DNA of 64,000 nucleotides from Tethya wilhelma (taxonomy: Eukaryota; Porifera; Demospongiae; Tethyida; Tethyidae). Below are positions 46,373 through 59,416 of the stretch, piece after piece. The notes under the pieces are model-generated. The model saw nothing but the letters and a program-made list of their open reading frames with translations, made no database searches and was not told where the DNA came from. Position 1 is the first letter of the stretch. Every line of letters starts with the position of its first letter. The stretch is from the NCBI GenBank assembly GCA_964030475.1, contig CAXIPT010000001.1, positions 16,846,269 to 16,910,268 on the forward strand. Reading direction: 5' to 3'. A program made the position numbers and the translations under genes.

Positions 46373-49300
46373 GAAGAAGCGCAAGTCAAAGACAGAGGAG
46401 GCTCCACCTTCGAAGAAGACCAAGAAGGAGAGCCCAGAAGAGAAGGCTCTCAGGGAGCAGAGCCAACTTGTATGGAAGATCAGAGATGAGTTGAAAGAGA
46501 GCCTCAGTAAGAGTGCCCTGCGGATGTTGCTCATGGCCAACAAGCAGACTGTTCCGAGTGGAGAGAGTGGGGTAAGGATACATATCGTACTTGTAGCCTA
46601 CTTGTGACATAGGTCAAATTGCTGCACTGTCACAGTAGTTAATGATATCACATTGTGGTTTTAATATAGGCCAGCCAACAGTCAGGGAAGTTTCCTATTA
46701 GCAATCAACTTTCACTCTGACAGTGTTCTTCACTGGCAGCTGTTATGTGTGCTAAAATTCATACTTCACTTCCTTGTCTGTTGGGCAAGTACATGTTTTA
46801 ATTATGCTTGGAATTCACAAAATTATTGAAATGGTTAAACCGTTTGTTATGAGACAATCAAGTATATTTTCTACAACAATTGTACAACAATATTGATTGA
46901 TTTAAGTTTCATTAAGATTCACTACTTATCAAAATATTATGATACTATATTGTTTTCAGCAATTGGATCGGTGTGCTGATGGCATGGTGTTCGGTGCTCT
47001 CAGCCCGTGCCCAACCTGTAGTGGCCAACTGACAGCCAGGAGTCATTGCTATCAGTGCACTGGAAACCTCTCGGCTTGGTCCAAGTGTACTTACACCACT
47101 AATGACCCTGCCAGGAGCACGTGGATCATCCCGGATGAGCTGATGGAGATCCCTTGCTTGTGAGTTGAATGGATTTCTTGCTTAGAATAATGATTATTAT
47201 TATCCGCCAATATTAAAAATTCACCAAATTTTTGTTGTAGGGAATATAACAAATCAGTGATATTATTGCTAAAAAAATTATTACTCAGGTCAAAGTTCAA
47301 ATTCAAGTCCCGTAAGAGAATCTTTCAAAAAGAGTGTACCCCACCTTCCCAGTCGGCCTCGGTTGCCATGGATACCACTGACTCCCCTGGACCTTCCCAG
47401 CCATCGTCAAGTGGGCGGAGCTCCACTAAAGTGGATGCTCCTTTGCATGGCTTCACCGTGTTCATCATTGGCCGGCTGGACAAGAGTAAACCGGTGTTGA
47501 CCAAGGAGGTTGAGTCACTGGGAGGGAGGGTGGTGAGCAAGGTCTCTGACAACACCACCATCTGTATCAGCAATGAGAGTAAGCACGTTTCATTTGTGAC
47601 TTTGAAGAGATTCAGGCTTTTTCGTAGCCTCGTTCCCAGGCTCCCTCTCCGTGGGTCCACACCCATCGGAAATTCCACTTCATTTCCGGAGAGGGAGCCT
47701 GGGAATGAGGCTAGCTTTTTCAGTTATTTTTGGAGTCTTGGAATGGAAATAAATGATTGTTGTGAAGGTAGATACAAATAGCCTTGTAAACCAGGCCCTC
47801 CTCTTATGCTTTTATTGCTAAGGAATGAGCAAAGTGGGCAAGGCTTAGTTTATGAGGCTAGGATATGCATGCTGTACTCGTAGTGTGTACTTGAGTACAT
47901 ACATGTTTCACAAAAAAATAAGAGGTACTGATATTATTGCTGTGCAGGCATGCATGTATGTGAAAGTAGATACAAAAGTATATCCACATATAAATCACAT
48001 ATATCTGAGTGAACCTCGCACACCTTTCATATTTACACAGACGAACTGGAGAAGATGTCTAAGAAGATGGTTGAAGTGGAGGATGCTGACGTGCCTGTTG
48101 TCAGCATGGACTTCCTGGGGGATGCAAGGAAGGGAGCAGCTCTCCTCAAGATCCCGACCCACACCATCAGTGAGTGGGGAGCACCACGACACTCCCTACC
48201 TGCCGATGAGACGGACTATGTTGGAGGAGGAAAATCATTCAAGTCCACAGGTAGAGGGGACAGTGCTGCATGAGATACCATAGATTGGGAAATTTTCTCA
48301 GTTCAAATTTTTCTGTTGTAACCGTATTTACAAAAAAATTTACGAAACATTAAATTTCCCGCTTACGGTATGCCATAGTTGATATTTATTTACTGGGCCA
48401 GAAAATCTTCACTTTAAGGATTTTGACACTCAAGTTTGTATGTAACCATCTTCCTTTCTCTTTCGTCCTCCCTCCTCTATCTCCCTCTTGTCTCTCAGGG
48501 CCCAGCAAGATGAAGGTGAAGGTGAAGGGGGCAGCTGCTGTTGATCCTGAGTCTGAGCTGGAAGACCCTCATCATGTTCTTGAAGATGAGGGCATTATTT
48601 GGAATGCTGTGCTCGGAATGGCTGACATAACGAGAGGGACTAACTCGTACTACAAGCTCCAGTTGCTAGAGAAAGATGGAGGCTTCAAGCAGTACTGTGT
48701 GTTCAGGTCTTGGGGGAGAGTAGGGACAACCATTGGCGGCAACAAACTAGACGTAAGTGATCATTCACTTATTAAACGAATTTAGAACTCACTCATTATG
48801 ATTATTTTTTTCTCTTTCTCTCATTCAACTCACTAACCATTAATTTTAGACTTATGGTTCCAGTAAATTTGCTGCTAAAGATACCTTTGAAACTCTCTAT
48901 CAAGAGAAGACTGGCAACAACTGGCGAAGTAAAGGCAAACCGGTTAAATATCCGGGCAAATTCTACCCTCTAGAAATCGACTATGGTCCCGAGGAAGAGG
49001 TGGCCCATCTTGGGAAGACAGCTGGGTCCTCATCGAAACTGGCTCCTGAGGTACAAGAGCTCATCAAGATGATATTTGATGTCGAGAGCATGAAGAAAGC
49101 TATGCTGGAGTTTGAGGTGAGATAAAGGGGTTAAGTTTGTTATTGTTTTTATCAGAGAATGTCTGTGCTTTGTGATTATTGCATTATCTTTTTATGGTCA
49201 TAATGTCTTGTAGATTGACATGCAGAAAATGCCCCTTGGCAAGCTGTCCAAGAGACAGATTCAAAATGCCTACTCGGTTCTCACTGAGCTTCAGACTGAG

Positions 49301-50243
49301 ATCAGTGGAGCGAAGAATCCTGCCTTGATCTTGGATGCTTCGAACCGTTTCTACACACTCATTCCACACGATTTTGGCCTTCGAAAGCCACCACTCCTTG
49401 ACAATGAGGAGATCATTCGAGCAAAGACTCAAATGTTGGACAACCTTCTTGAGATTGAGGTGGCCTACTCACTGCTGAAGGACGAAGGAGGAAAGGGAGA
49501 GGGCAAAGATCCACTGGACAAACACTTTGAGCAGCTCAAAACTGACATGGAGGTGAGAGTCCTTGCAGAACAATATAATGATATTGTTCATGTGCGTATG
49601 TATAATATTATTATACCAACTGACGTAGTCAATCTACTAGTCAGCAGGTAAAATTAGTGTAAAAGTAGAAACTTGCATCTATTTTTGGAACAGTAACATA
49701 CCGTAATTTGACTAATGTTCGCATTGGGGAAATTTTCGTACGCATTGCCGTGTGCAAAAATTAAACACTCGAAATTTTGACGACCCATTACCAATATTCA
49801 TGTGGGCGCTGCGCATATACGAAAATTAAACACGCGGAATTTTAACGTACGGAATATTTTCAACACGAAAATATCTCAAACTACGGTATACCTCAGTTAT
49901 ATACTGCATTAACTAGCCAGTTATCTTAGTTTACTAACAATGCACCTTGTCATTGATACCCTACCAACCTACTTCCATGAGCTTGACTCCTGTCTCAATG
50001 TCTCCCTGTAGGTGCTGCCCAGGGACTCTGAGGAGTTCAAGACTCTCGTTCAGTACGTGGCCAACACACACGGTGCCACTCACACCCAGTACAAGTTGAA
50101 AGTGAAGGACGTGTTCAAAGTGGCCCGCCACGGAGAGGACAAGAGGTTCAAACCCTTCTCCAACCTGCACAACAGACAGCTGCTGTGGCACGGTTCCAGG
50201 ACAACCAACTTTGTTGGGATTTTGTCACAGGTATGTCATACAC

Positions 50244-50300
<57 letters not shown>

Positions 50301-51118
50301 GCCTTGTAAAAAGTGTGAAACATTAAAAAGAGGAAAATGTTTTAAACACTACAAAGAGGGAATGGCCTGAGTACAAGGCTATGTGTGTTGACAGTAAGAA
50401 ATTTATTATTATAGGGTCTTCGTATTGCTCCCCCTGAGGCTCCTGTGACAGGCTATATGTTTGGAAAAGGTGTCTACTTTGCAGACATGGTCACCAAGAG
50501 TGCCAACTACTGCTGGACGTCAAGGAGCAACAACATTGGCCTCATGCTACTGTGTGAGGTGGCTTTGGGAGACATGTAAGTCAATCTCATGATCACAAGA
50601 TTATAGTTTTTAACTAGCATAACATTAAGGTAATGTAGTAATTTAGTCTCATTTCCAGGCCTTACATGATAAAAAAATATGAGAAGCAAGATGATTCTTT
50701 CAAACAAATCTTTTAAAACATCTCTTTCGAACATATCTTTCGAATGTATCTTTCGAACAAATCTTTCAAACATATAATTATTTTAAACACATAATTATCT
50801 TTCAAATGTATCTTTCAAGCATATCTTTTAGCACATATCTTGCATGTAGTTTCATGTCTTTATGGTTATTTGTGGTCTCCATTAGGTATGAATTGACCCA
50901 CTCTGAGTTTGTGACCTCACTGCCTGGAGGGAAGCACAGCACCAAGGGACTGGGGAGGACAGCCCCCGACCCAAAGGGAACCAAGACCACTGATAGTGGC
51001 GTGTGCATCCCCATGGGAAAGGCCAAGAACACCAGTGTCACATACACTTCACTGCTCTACAATGAGTATCCTTATTCCTCAGACCCTAATTCTCTCAGCC
51101 AGCTTACTCAAGCATACA

Positions 51119-51149
<31 letters not shown>

Positions 51150-51374
51150 TTACTGTACGTAGCAAACACACTGTGAATACTTGGCCTGACTACATGTACA
51201 GAGCAGTATAGTTGTAACTTGAGAACATAGCATGAATAGAATGGCTTGTATTCAGCCACCATTGTTATCCATTGTTGGACTCCTTCACTCCAGTCTCTCT
51301 CTAGGTACATTGTGTATGACGTGAGTCAGATCAGCATGAAGTACCTTCTCAAGATGGAGTTTGATTACAAGTAA
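46373..51374 (+). CDS. PARP1: Poly(ADP-ribose) polymerase 1, N-terminus missing
   Basis: Eleven exons: 46373-46571, 46960-47159, 47289-47578, 48041-48250, 48499-48752, 48850-49116, 49214-49552, 50012-50230, 50415-50575, 50886-51065, 51305-51374. Together they give, in order: a Lys-rich linker (KKRKSK), the PADR1/third zinc region ([28 protein letters not shown]), a BRCT domain ([16 protein letters not shown]), the WGR domain ([13 protein letters not shown]), the helical regulatory domain ([15 protein letters not shown]) and the ADP-ribosyltransferase fold. The catalytic His (LLWHGSR), Tyr (GVYFAD) and Glu (LLYNEYIVYD) are all present. The enzyme uses NAD+ to modify chromatin and repair proteins at DNA breaks. 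Exon 1 begins at an acceptor with one base of a split codon, so coding sequence for zinc fingers 1 and 2 should precede it. None is found between 46219 and 46372 or elsewhere in the window. Confidence 0.93.
47626..47712. mobile_element. Short foldback repeat in a PARP1 intron
   Basis: Arms of about 25 bp (AGCCTCGTTCCCAGGCTCCC and its near-complement) around a 35-bp loop. A sister copy lies at 61783-61857 in an MTIF2 intron. Confidence 0.75.
49699..49888. mobile_element. TA-flanked MITE in a PARP1 intron
   Basis: TA then CCGTAATTTGA at the left and TCAAACTACGG then TA at the right, with internal ACGAAAATTAAAC blocks shared with the element at 26802-26957. Same family, more diverged. Confidence 0.65.
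50245..50298. repeat. (TG)n microsatellite in a PARP1 intron
   Basis: Uninterrupted TG run just after the donor of the exon ending at 50230. Between it and 50390 a short AGCCTTGTA...TACAAGGCT inverted pair is also present. Confidence 0.9.
51113..51148. repeat. (CATA)n microsatellite in the last PARP1 intron
   Basis: Nine tandem tetranucleotide units between exons ending at 51065 and starting at 51305. Confidence 0.9.
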
Positions 51375-51584
51375 CATAATTCCATTATTGATAGAAACTG
51401 AAGGAACTTACCCACAATAATTTATAATAATAATTATTATATTATTACCCCAAATGGACATTTAATCACCCAGGTATTGATTTGCTTGATGAATTATTGT
51501 TGACCGCTACCAATTTCAACATATAATTAATTAGCTATTTTGTTGCTGGACATTTTTGTTTGTATGCTTTTCAGTTTTGAGTTT

Positions 51585-51590
51585 AATAAA
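51585..51590 (+). terminator. Candidate polyadenylation signal for PARP1
   Basis: AATAAA 211 nt after the PARP1 stop codon and 215 nt before the PACS stop on the other strand; convergent gene ends. Confidence 0.5.
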
Positions 51591-51804
51591 TTTCGTAACT
51601 TTCAGAACTTTTACTGATCATACTATTAAACATAACATACTAAGAAGTGTAATAATGCCATAGAAGTGGATATAAAACAGAAACTGTAAGCTACTGTACA
51701 TGGAAACACATGACAACATGTATACTTGAAAAACACTCCAACTAAAAACAAACAAACAAACAAAAATGAACTAAATTCAATCATGAACTCCACACATGAA
51801 TGAA

Positions 51805-54298
51805 TCACCTCTCCTCCAAGCCAACAGTGACTGCAATATTGAATGTTCTGATTTGAGTCTGTTCCCAGAGAGCTCCCAGCTTCACCAGGCTCACCCCCTC
51901 TCTCACCACACCATCCACCACTGCTGTCAAACACTCTCCCTTGTTCACCGAACGACACACCAACTGAGTAGCCGTGAGACTCACGATGGAACCTCCAGAA
52001 TCCTCCTTCGGCTTTCGTTTGCGAATGCTCTTGCCTTTCTTGTCTTTAGTGGCAGTGACGTTGAGGACCTGGTGAGCACAGGAGACCATCACACTGCGAA
52101 CTTTAACACTGTCATGATGAGTCTGAATGGAGAAAGAAACAAGGTGAAATTATTGTCAAAAAAAGAAATTAAACTTATTTGAAGAGACTGACCTTTTGAC
52201 CTTTGGGGGACCAGTATTCCAGTAGTAGTTCTTGTGGATCTCCAGCTGCAGTGGATGAGGAGGAGGTGGGGGAGAGAGGGAGACCAGAGGCAGAGGCGTT
52301 GTCAGGCTCTTCCAGTCCACCAACACTTACACTCTAAGAACACACAAAGTATGTCCGTGAATGTGCATATTATACACAATCATCTCTAGTCATGCACATG
52401 CAGTATATACCATGTACCCTCGTAGCACACATGTATATGTGTATAATATGTTATAACACATAGTCACGTATATATTACCACTTACACACATGAAGGGTAG
52501 ATATTCCTCGTTGAAGCTGCTTCCCCTGCAAATATTCATTCACACGTACATGTACAAAAGGAGGCAATAAAATTTAATGTGAAACAATTAAAGCTAATGT
52601 ACTTATCCATACCCAGGCTCTCCAATAGAGGTATGCAATACTGCCTGAGCCAAATGCAACGGTAAGCTGTGGCTAGCATCTTGGACATACTCAAGGAGTG
52701 GGTCTATTAGAACACATAATATACACACATAATCATAAACATAATATTATTGTCAACAAGCCTCCATGCATGCTTAATATCTAGAGATAACTTTCTTACC
52801 CACTGTGTCCTCAAGAGCTGATGTCCAATTTCCAGACATTGGAAAAGTGGACTGAAACTGTTCGTCGATATTTGCCAAGCGAACAGACATCAAACCAGGA
52901 GCTATATAATTTATAACATTTGTACCCACATGATAATTTGTTTAACTACACGTGTATATTTATATTATGCACACTTCAACCTTGCCTCACCAGTAGGTAT
53001 GATGGCAAATCTCAGCTGCTCAGGTGTACACTTGGAGGAGACCACTGCCAGCACTGCGTTAGCAACCAGGTTGTCATTGCCAACCAGCACAATCGACAAG
53101 GGGTGCTTCTCTTTCCTGCAAGAGAACAATTATATGTACACACTTCTCTACAAGACATCATTTCTGTCCTACCATTGTCTCTGGACGCAGCTGAGGAGAG
53201 AGGTGAGTTCATCAACTGCCTCTTTCTCTCCATTGACAGTCGTAGTGACCTCTCCCTCTCTCCCAAGACCACTGGCCACCACTGAACTAGCAGGCAATCC
53301 CTCGGCCACACACCACACACGCCCCTTGGAGAGATCCCACTCCTTGTGGATCTCAATACTGGTCTGAGTAAAAGTATGATCATTTATCGAAGATAGTGAA
53401 CAGTTTGCTCTCTAGCATGTTGGATCAAAGTATAGGTGACGTGAAATGTTGTTGACTTACAAGTATTCTCTCCGTTTCGATAGCTTCTTCCAAAGAGTTG
53501 TATCTCTTGAGATTCTTAGTTTGAGGTGAGTTGTCAGGAGTGCTCCTGTGAGAGGCCACTGCCTGGTGTTTGGTCATGGCCTCAGCTGACTGGAGTGTGT
53601 GAGTGTGTGAGTGTGTGTGTGTGCATTATACATAACATTATATATAGTGTGAATTAGAATAGCACGGGAGTGGTGTGTTGTGTATGCCAAGTGAAGTAAG
53701 CACCTTTGCTGATGTTGGCAGACTAACCATGCTGCATCGATCGGAACCAAAAAAGGGACTACAACAAGAACAAGGTGGGGAGAGAGCAAGATAAACACAA
53801 ACATTGAAAGCATAACAACATCTGCTACAACTCACCTCAGTGTTGGTTTGGGTGGACTTGGACCCATCTCGTATTCCTCTTCCTCAGACTCTGAAGGTGA
53901 CGACACAAATGCCACGGAAGAGCCTCGGTATTCCTCCGCCTCCTCCTCTCCTAGTAGCTCCACAGCAGCATGACGACCTTTAGAGGGACGCTTCATTCGA
54001 AGAAGACGGAGAACAGCTGCTGTGGAAGGTGTCTGGAAAATAATTAGGAGAGGATTGATGAAACAGTTTCACAAACACTTTGAGTGCAAAGTGAAAACTA
54101 ACCTTGAACTTTTTGGCTTTTCCGTCATGACTTGTTGGCTATTAATAAAAAAACAACAAAAAACGTTAAAGGTAAATAAGCACTGTACATTGTCACCTTT
54201 CTCCCCTACCGGTTCATTGTCTCCACTCTCAGAATCAGAGCCTCTCTCAACCAAGTCATCCGAAAATATATCATCTTCATCTTCATCACTAGACACTG

Positions 54299-54341
<43 letters not shown>

Positions 54342-55172
54342 AGAGGCAACAGAGAAGCACAGATAAACAATATAGCTCCAGGTACTACACTATATGTATC
54401 ACAGTATGGACAAACATAACAACGATATATAAGCAAACAAAGTTCTTTCTCTTACCTTCAGCCAAGTGGCTTCTCCTCTCCATATCAACTAAGGTACTGG
54501 TAAGAGAACCGACCGTCACAACGGCCACGTGGTCTGACACCTTCTCAGCGTAGAGCTTCACCTCTCCCTGGAAGCTGTGCTGCAACACTTGAGACATCTC
54601 CACTTTACCCATAGCCAGTGTTTTGTAGCCACCCAGAGGTCTGTTTCGAACACGCTTGCGTCTCTGTAGTCTTATCTGAAGCACATTGCCACCTCGCTTG
54701 AGAAAATGTGGATACTGTTAGGAGATGAAGAAGTGAATTAACCGTAAAAAGGTAGCAAAGTGACCAAAATATAAAGACCTGTAGTGAGAATGTCAACTGT
54801 AGTGGTATGTTTAGTATTCCATTGGAGGGAAGACGGATTTCATTTGAACGAAGGAATCTGTGAGGGGTCTTCATTGATGCTGAGAGTACAATGGAACCAT
54901 GGACTGTATCAAGAGGGTGTACCACCTCAAGATGAGTCACAGTCAAAGTGCATAACCTGCCAATGGGAATTTTTACAATAGTATGATATACTTTTCTAAA
55001 TAATGCCCACCAAAACAATAACAAGCCGGTACCTCGAAATACAGTTTGCTGGTACTTTGCGTACTTCCCACGTTGACAGTAGTTGCATTTGCATTGGTAC
55101 ATTACCAGTACCACTCTCATTGTAGAAAGCATTGTGAACTGGAACCTCTTTGTCGTGTTTCTCGTCCGACAT
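51805..55172 (-). CDS. PACS: Phosphofurin acidic cluster sorting protein (PACS1/2 homologue)
   Basis: Fifteen exons: 55033-55172, 54779-54956, 54456-54714, 54210-54295, 54103-54138, 53836-54032, 53704-53758, 53461-53589, 53173-53363, 52991-53115, 52800-52901, 52613-52703, 52486-52525, 52193-52333, 51805-52122; 695 aa, shorter than the vertebrate proteins. The N-terminal furin-binding region is clear: MQLLSTWEVRKVP, RLCTLTVTHLE, SNEIRLPSNGIL, LTFSLQYPHFLKRGGN, RRKR...GGYKTLAMG. An acidic cluster follows (SSDEDEDDIFSDD), then a Ser/Glu-rich linker and the C-terminal PACS domain (LVGNDNLVANAVLAVV, RFAIIPTG, GSSFNEEYLPF). PACS proteins link acidic-cluster cargo to clathrin adaptors at the TGN and endosomes. 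The first eight exons lie in a perfect tandem duplication, so the real 5' exons may be those at 55,199-56,840; the protein is the same either way. Confidence 0.9.
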
Positions 55173-55198
55173 CGCGAGAATTTTTCATAAGCTGACTC
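53531..55198. repeat. 1,668-bp tandem duplication, inner copy
   Basis: Identical to 55,199-56,866 and directly adjacent to it. Its left end falls inside PACS exon 8 (after the codons for STPD) and its right end 26 nt 5' of the PACS start codon. Confidence 0.95.
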
Positions 55199-55966
55199 TT
55201 GTCAGGAGTGCTCCTGTGAGAGGCCACTGCCTGGTGTTTGGTCATGGCCTCAGCTGACTGGAGTGTGTGAGTGTGTGAGTGTGTGTGTGTGCATTATACA
55301 TAACATTATATATAGTGTGAATTAGAATAGCACGGGAGTGGTGTGTTGTGTATGCCAAGTGAAGTAAGCACCTTTGCTGATGTTGGCAGACTAACCATGC
55401 TGCATCGATCGGAACCAAAAAAGGGACTACAACAAGAACAAGGTGGGGAGAGAGCAAGATAAACACAAACATTGAAAGCATAACAACATCTGCTACAACT
55501 CACCTCAGTGTTGGTTTGGGTGGACTTGGACCCATCTCGTATTCCTCTTCCTCAGACTCTGAAGGTGACGACACAAATGCCACGGAAGAGCCTCGGTATT
55601 CCTCCGCCTCCTCCTCTCCTAGTAGCTCCACAGCAGCATGACGACCTTTAGAGGGACGCTTCATTCGAAGAAGACGGAGAACAGCTGCTGTGGAAGGTGT
55701 CTGGAAAATAATTAGGAGAGGATTGATGAAACAGTTTCACAAACACTTTGAGTGCAAAGTGAAAACTAACCTTGAACTTTTTGGCTTTTCCGTCATGACT
55801 TGTTGGCTATTAATAAAAAAACAACAAAAAACGTTAAAGGTAAATAAGCACTGTACATTGTCACCTTTCTCCCCTACCGGTTCATTGTCTCCACTCTCAG
55901 AATCAGAGCCTCTCTCAACCAAGTCATCCGAAAATATATCATCTTCATCTTCATCACTAGACACTG

Positions 55967-56009
<43 letters not shown>

Positions 56010-56840
56010 AGAGGCAACAGAGAAGCACAGATAAACAATATAGCTCCAGGTACTACACTATATGTATCACAGTATGGACAAACATAACAACGATATATAA
56101 GCAAACAAAGTTCTTTCTCTTACCTTCAGCCAAGTGGCTTCTCCTCTCCATATCAACTAAGGTACTGGTAAGAGAACCGACCGTCACAACGGCCACGTGG
56201 TCTGACACCTTCTCAGCGTAGAGCTTCACCTCTCCCTGGAAGCTGTGCTGCAACACTTGAGACATCTCCACTTTACCCATAGCCAGTGTTTTGTAGCCAC
56301 CCAGAGGTCTGTTTCGAACACGCTTGCGTCTCTGTAGTCTTATCTGAAGCACATTGCCACCTCGCTTGAGAAAATGTGGATACTGTTAGGAGATGAAGAA
56401 GTGAATTAACCGTAAAAAGGTAGCAAAGTGACCAAAATATAAAGACCTGTAGTGAGAATGTCAACTGTAGTGGTATGTTTAGTATTCCATTGGAGGGAAG
56501 ACGGATTTCATTTGAACGAAGGAATCTGTGAGGGGTCTTCATTGATGCTGAGAGTACAATGGAACCATGGACTGTATCAAGAGGGTGTACCACCTCAAGA
56601 TGAGTCACAGTCAAAGTGCATAACCTGCCAATGGGAATTTTTACAATAGTATGATATACTTTTCTAAATAATGCCCACCAAAACAATAACAAGCCGGTAC
56701 CTCGAAATACAGTTTGCTGGTACTTTGCGTACTTCCCACGTTGACAGTAGTTGCATTTGCATTGGTACATTACCAGTACCACTCTCATTGTAGAAAGCAT
56801 TGTGAACTGGAACCTCTTTGTCGTGTTTCTCGTCCGACAT
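55199..56840 (-). pseudogene. PACS 5' exons, duplicated and cut in exon 8
   Basis: Exons 56701-56840, 56447-56624, 56124-56382, 55878-55963, 55771-55806, 55504-55700, 55372-55426 and the start of exon 8 (to 55199) repeat the first part of PACS base for base. Exon 8 loses its end and donor at the junction. This copy has the real promoter but no 3' half; the inner copy has the 3' half but only 26 nt of upstream sequence. If the duplication is genuine neither copy is normal unless splicing skips between them; if it is an assembly duplication there is one healthy gene starting at 56840. Confidence 0.8.
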
Positions 56841-56866
56841 CGCGAGAATTTTTCATAAGCTGACTC
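55199..56866. repeat. 1,668-bp tandem duplication, outer copy
   Basis: Perfect copy; here the right end continues into unique promoter sequence. No target duplication or transposon at the joint, only direct head-to-tail fusion. Confidence 0.95.
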
Positions 56867-56969
56867 AGCAACATTCCAAGCATATTTCGGTCTCATTATG
56901 CAATAATGTGATGCTGAACTGTTGAGCTTTTTTGCTCCCAATATTCACAGGACTCGAGGCCAAGCAAAC
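56841..56969. promoter_or_regulatory. Bidirectional promoter PACS / SHIPPO-repeat gene
   Basis: 129 bp between two divergent start codons. An acceptor-like CACAG at 56946-56950 suggests that the plus-strand gene has a 5' UTR intron, so its transcription start may lie within PACS exon 1 territory. Confidence 0.5.
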
Positions 56970-58429
56970 ATGGATGACAGCCAGAGACCTAAGAGAGTGC
57001 CTTCTGCACGGCACAGGCGTGCAATGAGCGCCATAGCTCGGCGTCCTGGCACTGCAATGCGACCGGCCAGGAACTGCCGTTGGACGCCCCAGGAGGCCAT
57101 ACTCCGCCTACACAAAGAGAGGGGGTGAGGCCGAAAACGCACCCAAATTAGATGCACCGGAATCTAACAGAGAGTGGTGGCGTTTCTATCTAAAGGTACA
57201 TCTAGCTATGTGCTCCCATGAGAGAAGAATTTGTATGTGTAGGACAACGGAACCACATTCTCTCTCAATTGTTTTTCAATCTGTAAATTGTCACTATAAT
57301 AGATGGTGCTAATTATTGCTAAACACCTCTCATTTACCACACATGCACACATACACATTCTCCCACACACATCATGATACATCACGACATCATTAGGAAA
57401 CCCCACTTCCTGGTTCTTACCACGTCAAAACATTTGTGGATGATCTACGAGGGCAAACAAGCACTTACAGATTCAGGGATAGCTCCAGAGCCAAATCGGC
57501 AAGTCATCAAAGATTTGAGAGGACGGGTGATTTGCTCATGCCTGGAGCTTACGAAAGAGATGATCTTGCAACTGAATTGACCAAGCAGAAAAAGACGTAC
57601 GGTTTCAAAGCCATTGAGAGAGAAGAAGGTCCAAAAATAGGTCATGGATATGGGGATAAGGTATATGATTGTCATAACTATAGACAACTTGTGGTAGATT
57701 GTATGAAGATTGAGTTTCTTGTTACTTAGGAAATGTCAACAAGCCCGACGTGGTACAACGTTGTTGACTATTCTGAAGGATTGAGCGAAAAAGATTTGAA
57801 GTACGTTGTGCAGTCATGCAATAAACAGTTATTAATTATTCATTCTGAAAATTCCAACAGTGATGATAATAACAACAATGATTGTTTGTCGTGACAAATT
57901 TTTTGCAGAACGTCAACATACAAGTCACAGGTCAAGCGTGACATCCATAGTGCACACCAGTTTAGACTTGTAAGTTCATATTCCTGTGTGTTGTGTTTAA
58001 GTGCATCAAAGGAGTAAAATAAACTGGCACAGGTAAAAGGTCCTGGACCAGGAAGATACGAAGGTGGTGCACAGAAAACTGTTGCTGTATCCTCCAGCTT
58101 TCGATCCAAAGTCCCACGCTTCAACAGTCGGGCAAATGTAAGCACTGATACGATGTTCCATTTGGTTCTCTTTAAGAAAAAGTGGGCCACTGTGGAGTAC
58201 CATGAATCTACTTTTGAAAATAGTTTAGTACTAAGCAGCTAAGTGACATCTTGTATCATTGTGAGAGTTAATGTATGTTGAACGATTAGTACCAATTAAC
58301 ATGTTTTGATTACAGAAAGTTCCAGGCCCTGGGAGCTATTCTTACAGTGATTCTGTCTTTGGAGAGCCCAAGCCCGTCCCAGCAGCACTGCATCACTTGA
58401 AAAAGAAACATGGTTTGACTGTAACCTGA
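56970..58429 (+). CDS. SHIPPO-repeat (sperm-tail PG-rich) protein, STPG1-like
   Basis: Six exons: 56970-57124, 57471-57660, 57730-57800, 57909-57969, 58033-58137, 58316-58429; 231 aa. The N-terminus is basic (RPKRVPSARHRR). Three PGxY units mark SHIPPO repeats: MPGAYERDD, GPGPGRYEGG and VPGPGSYSYSD, and SSSFRSKVPRF between the last two is the usual inter-repeat spacing motif. Proteins of this family associate with sperm tails and other cilia, and STPG1/MAPO2 also with apoptosis. The pairing with STPG1 rests on the C-terminal repeats and is tentative. A further small exon in the 346-nt first intron cannot be excluded. All proposed junctions use GT/AG and keep phase. Confidence 0.7.
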
Positions 58430-58709
58430 CATTTCAGCTAGGATGTGTGCACCATATATCGCTTATACCACAATATGTTGTTTTCAATGTTGACCTTGTT
58501 TGTAATTATGTGATGTTGATCCCCCAAATTATCATTAAATTTTTATTAGTATAGAAAATTTGGTATCATGTTCTAGAACTTATAACAAGTACAATTGATA
58601 TACACAAATTGCTTTAAAACAACTGACAGTCAGTCTAAACTGAGAAATCAAACATGCAGGAGGATATGGACAGGTTTACAAAACACAGACACAATGAGTA
58701 CAAGAGAGT
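58430..58709. other. Convergent 3' ends of the SHIPPO-repeat gene and calmodulin
   Basis: Untranslated sequence; ATTAAA near 58533 is a possible poly(A) signal for the plus-strand gene. Nothing else seen. Confidence 0.4.

Positions 58710-59416
<707 letters not shown>

Noticed and set aside
47325..47678. Minus-strand open frame opposite the PARP1 BRCT exon
   Set aside because: Antisense shadow of a conserved exon; no splice or homology support.
46373..51374. A natural PARP lacking DNA-binding zinc fingers (PARP2-like)
   Set aside because: PADR1 and BRCT domains are PARP1-specific and exon 1 starts with a split codon, so missing 5' exons are the simpler explanation.
54605..55132. Long minus-strand open frame through PACS exons 1 to 3
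   Set aside because: It reads through introns and is out of frame with the conserved PACS exons in part; the spliced model matches the family over the whole length.
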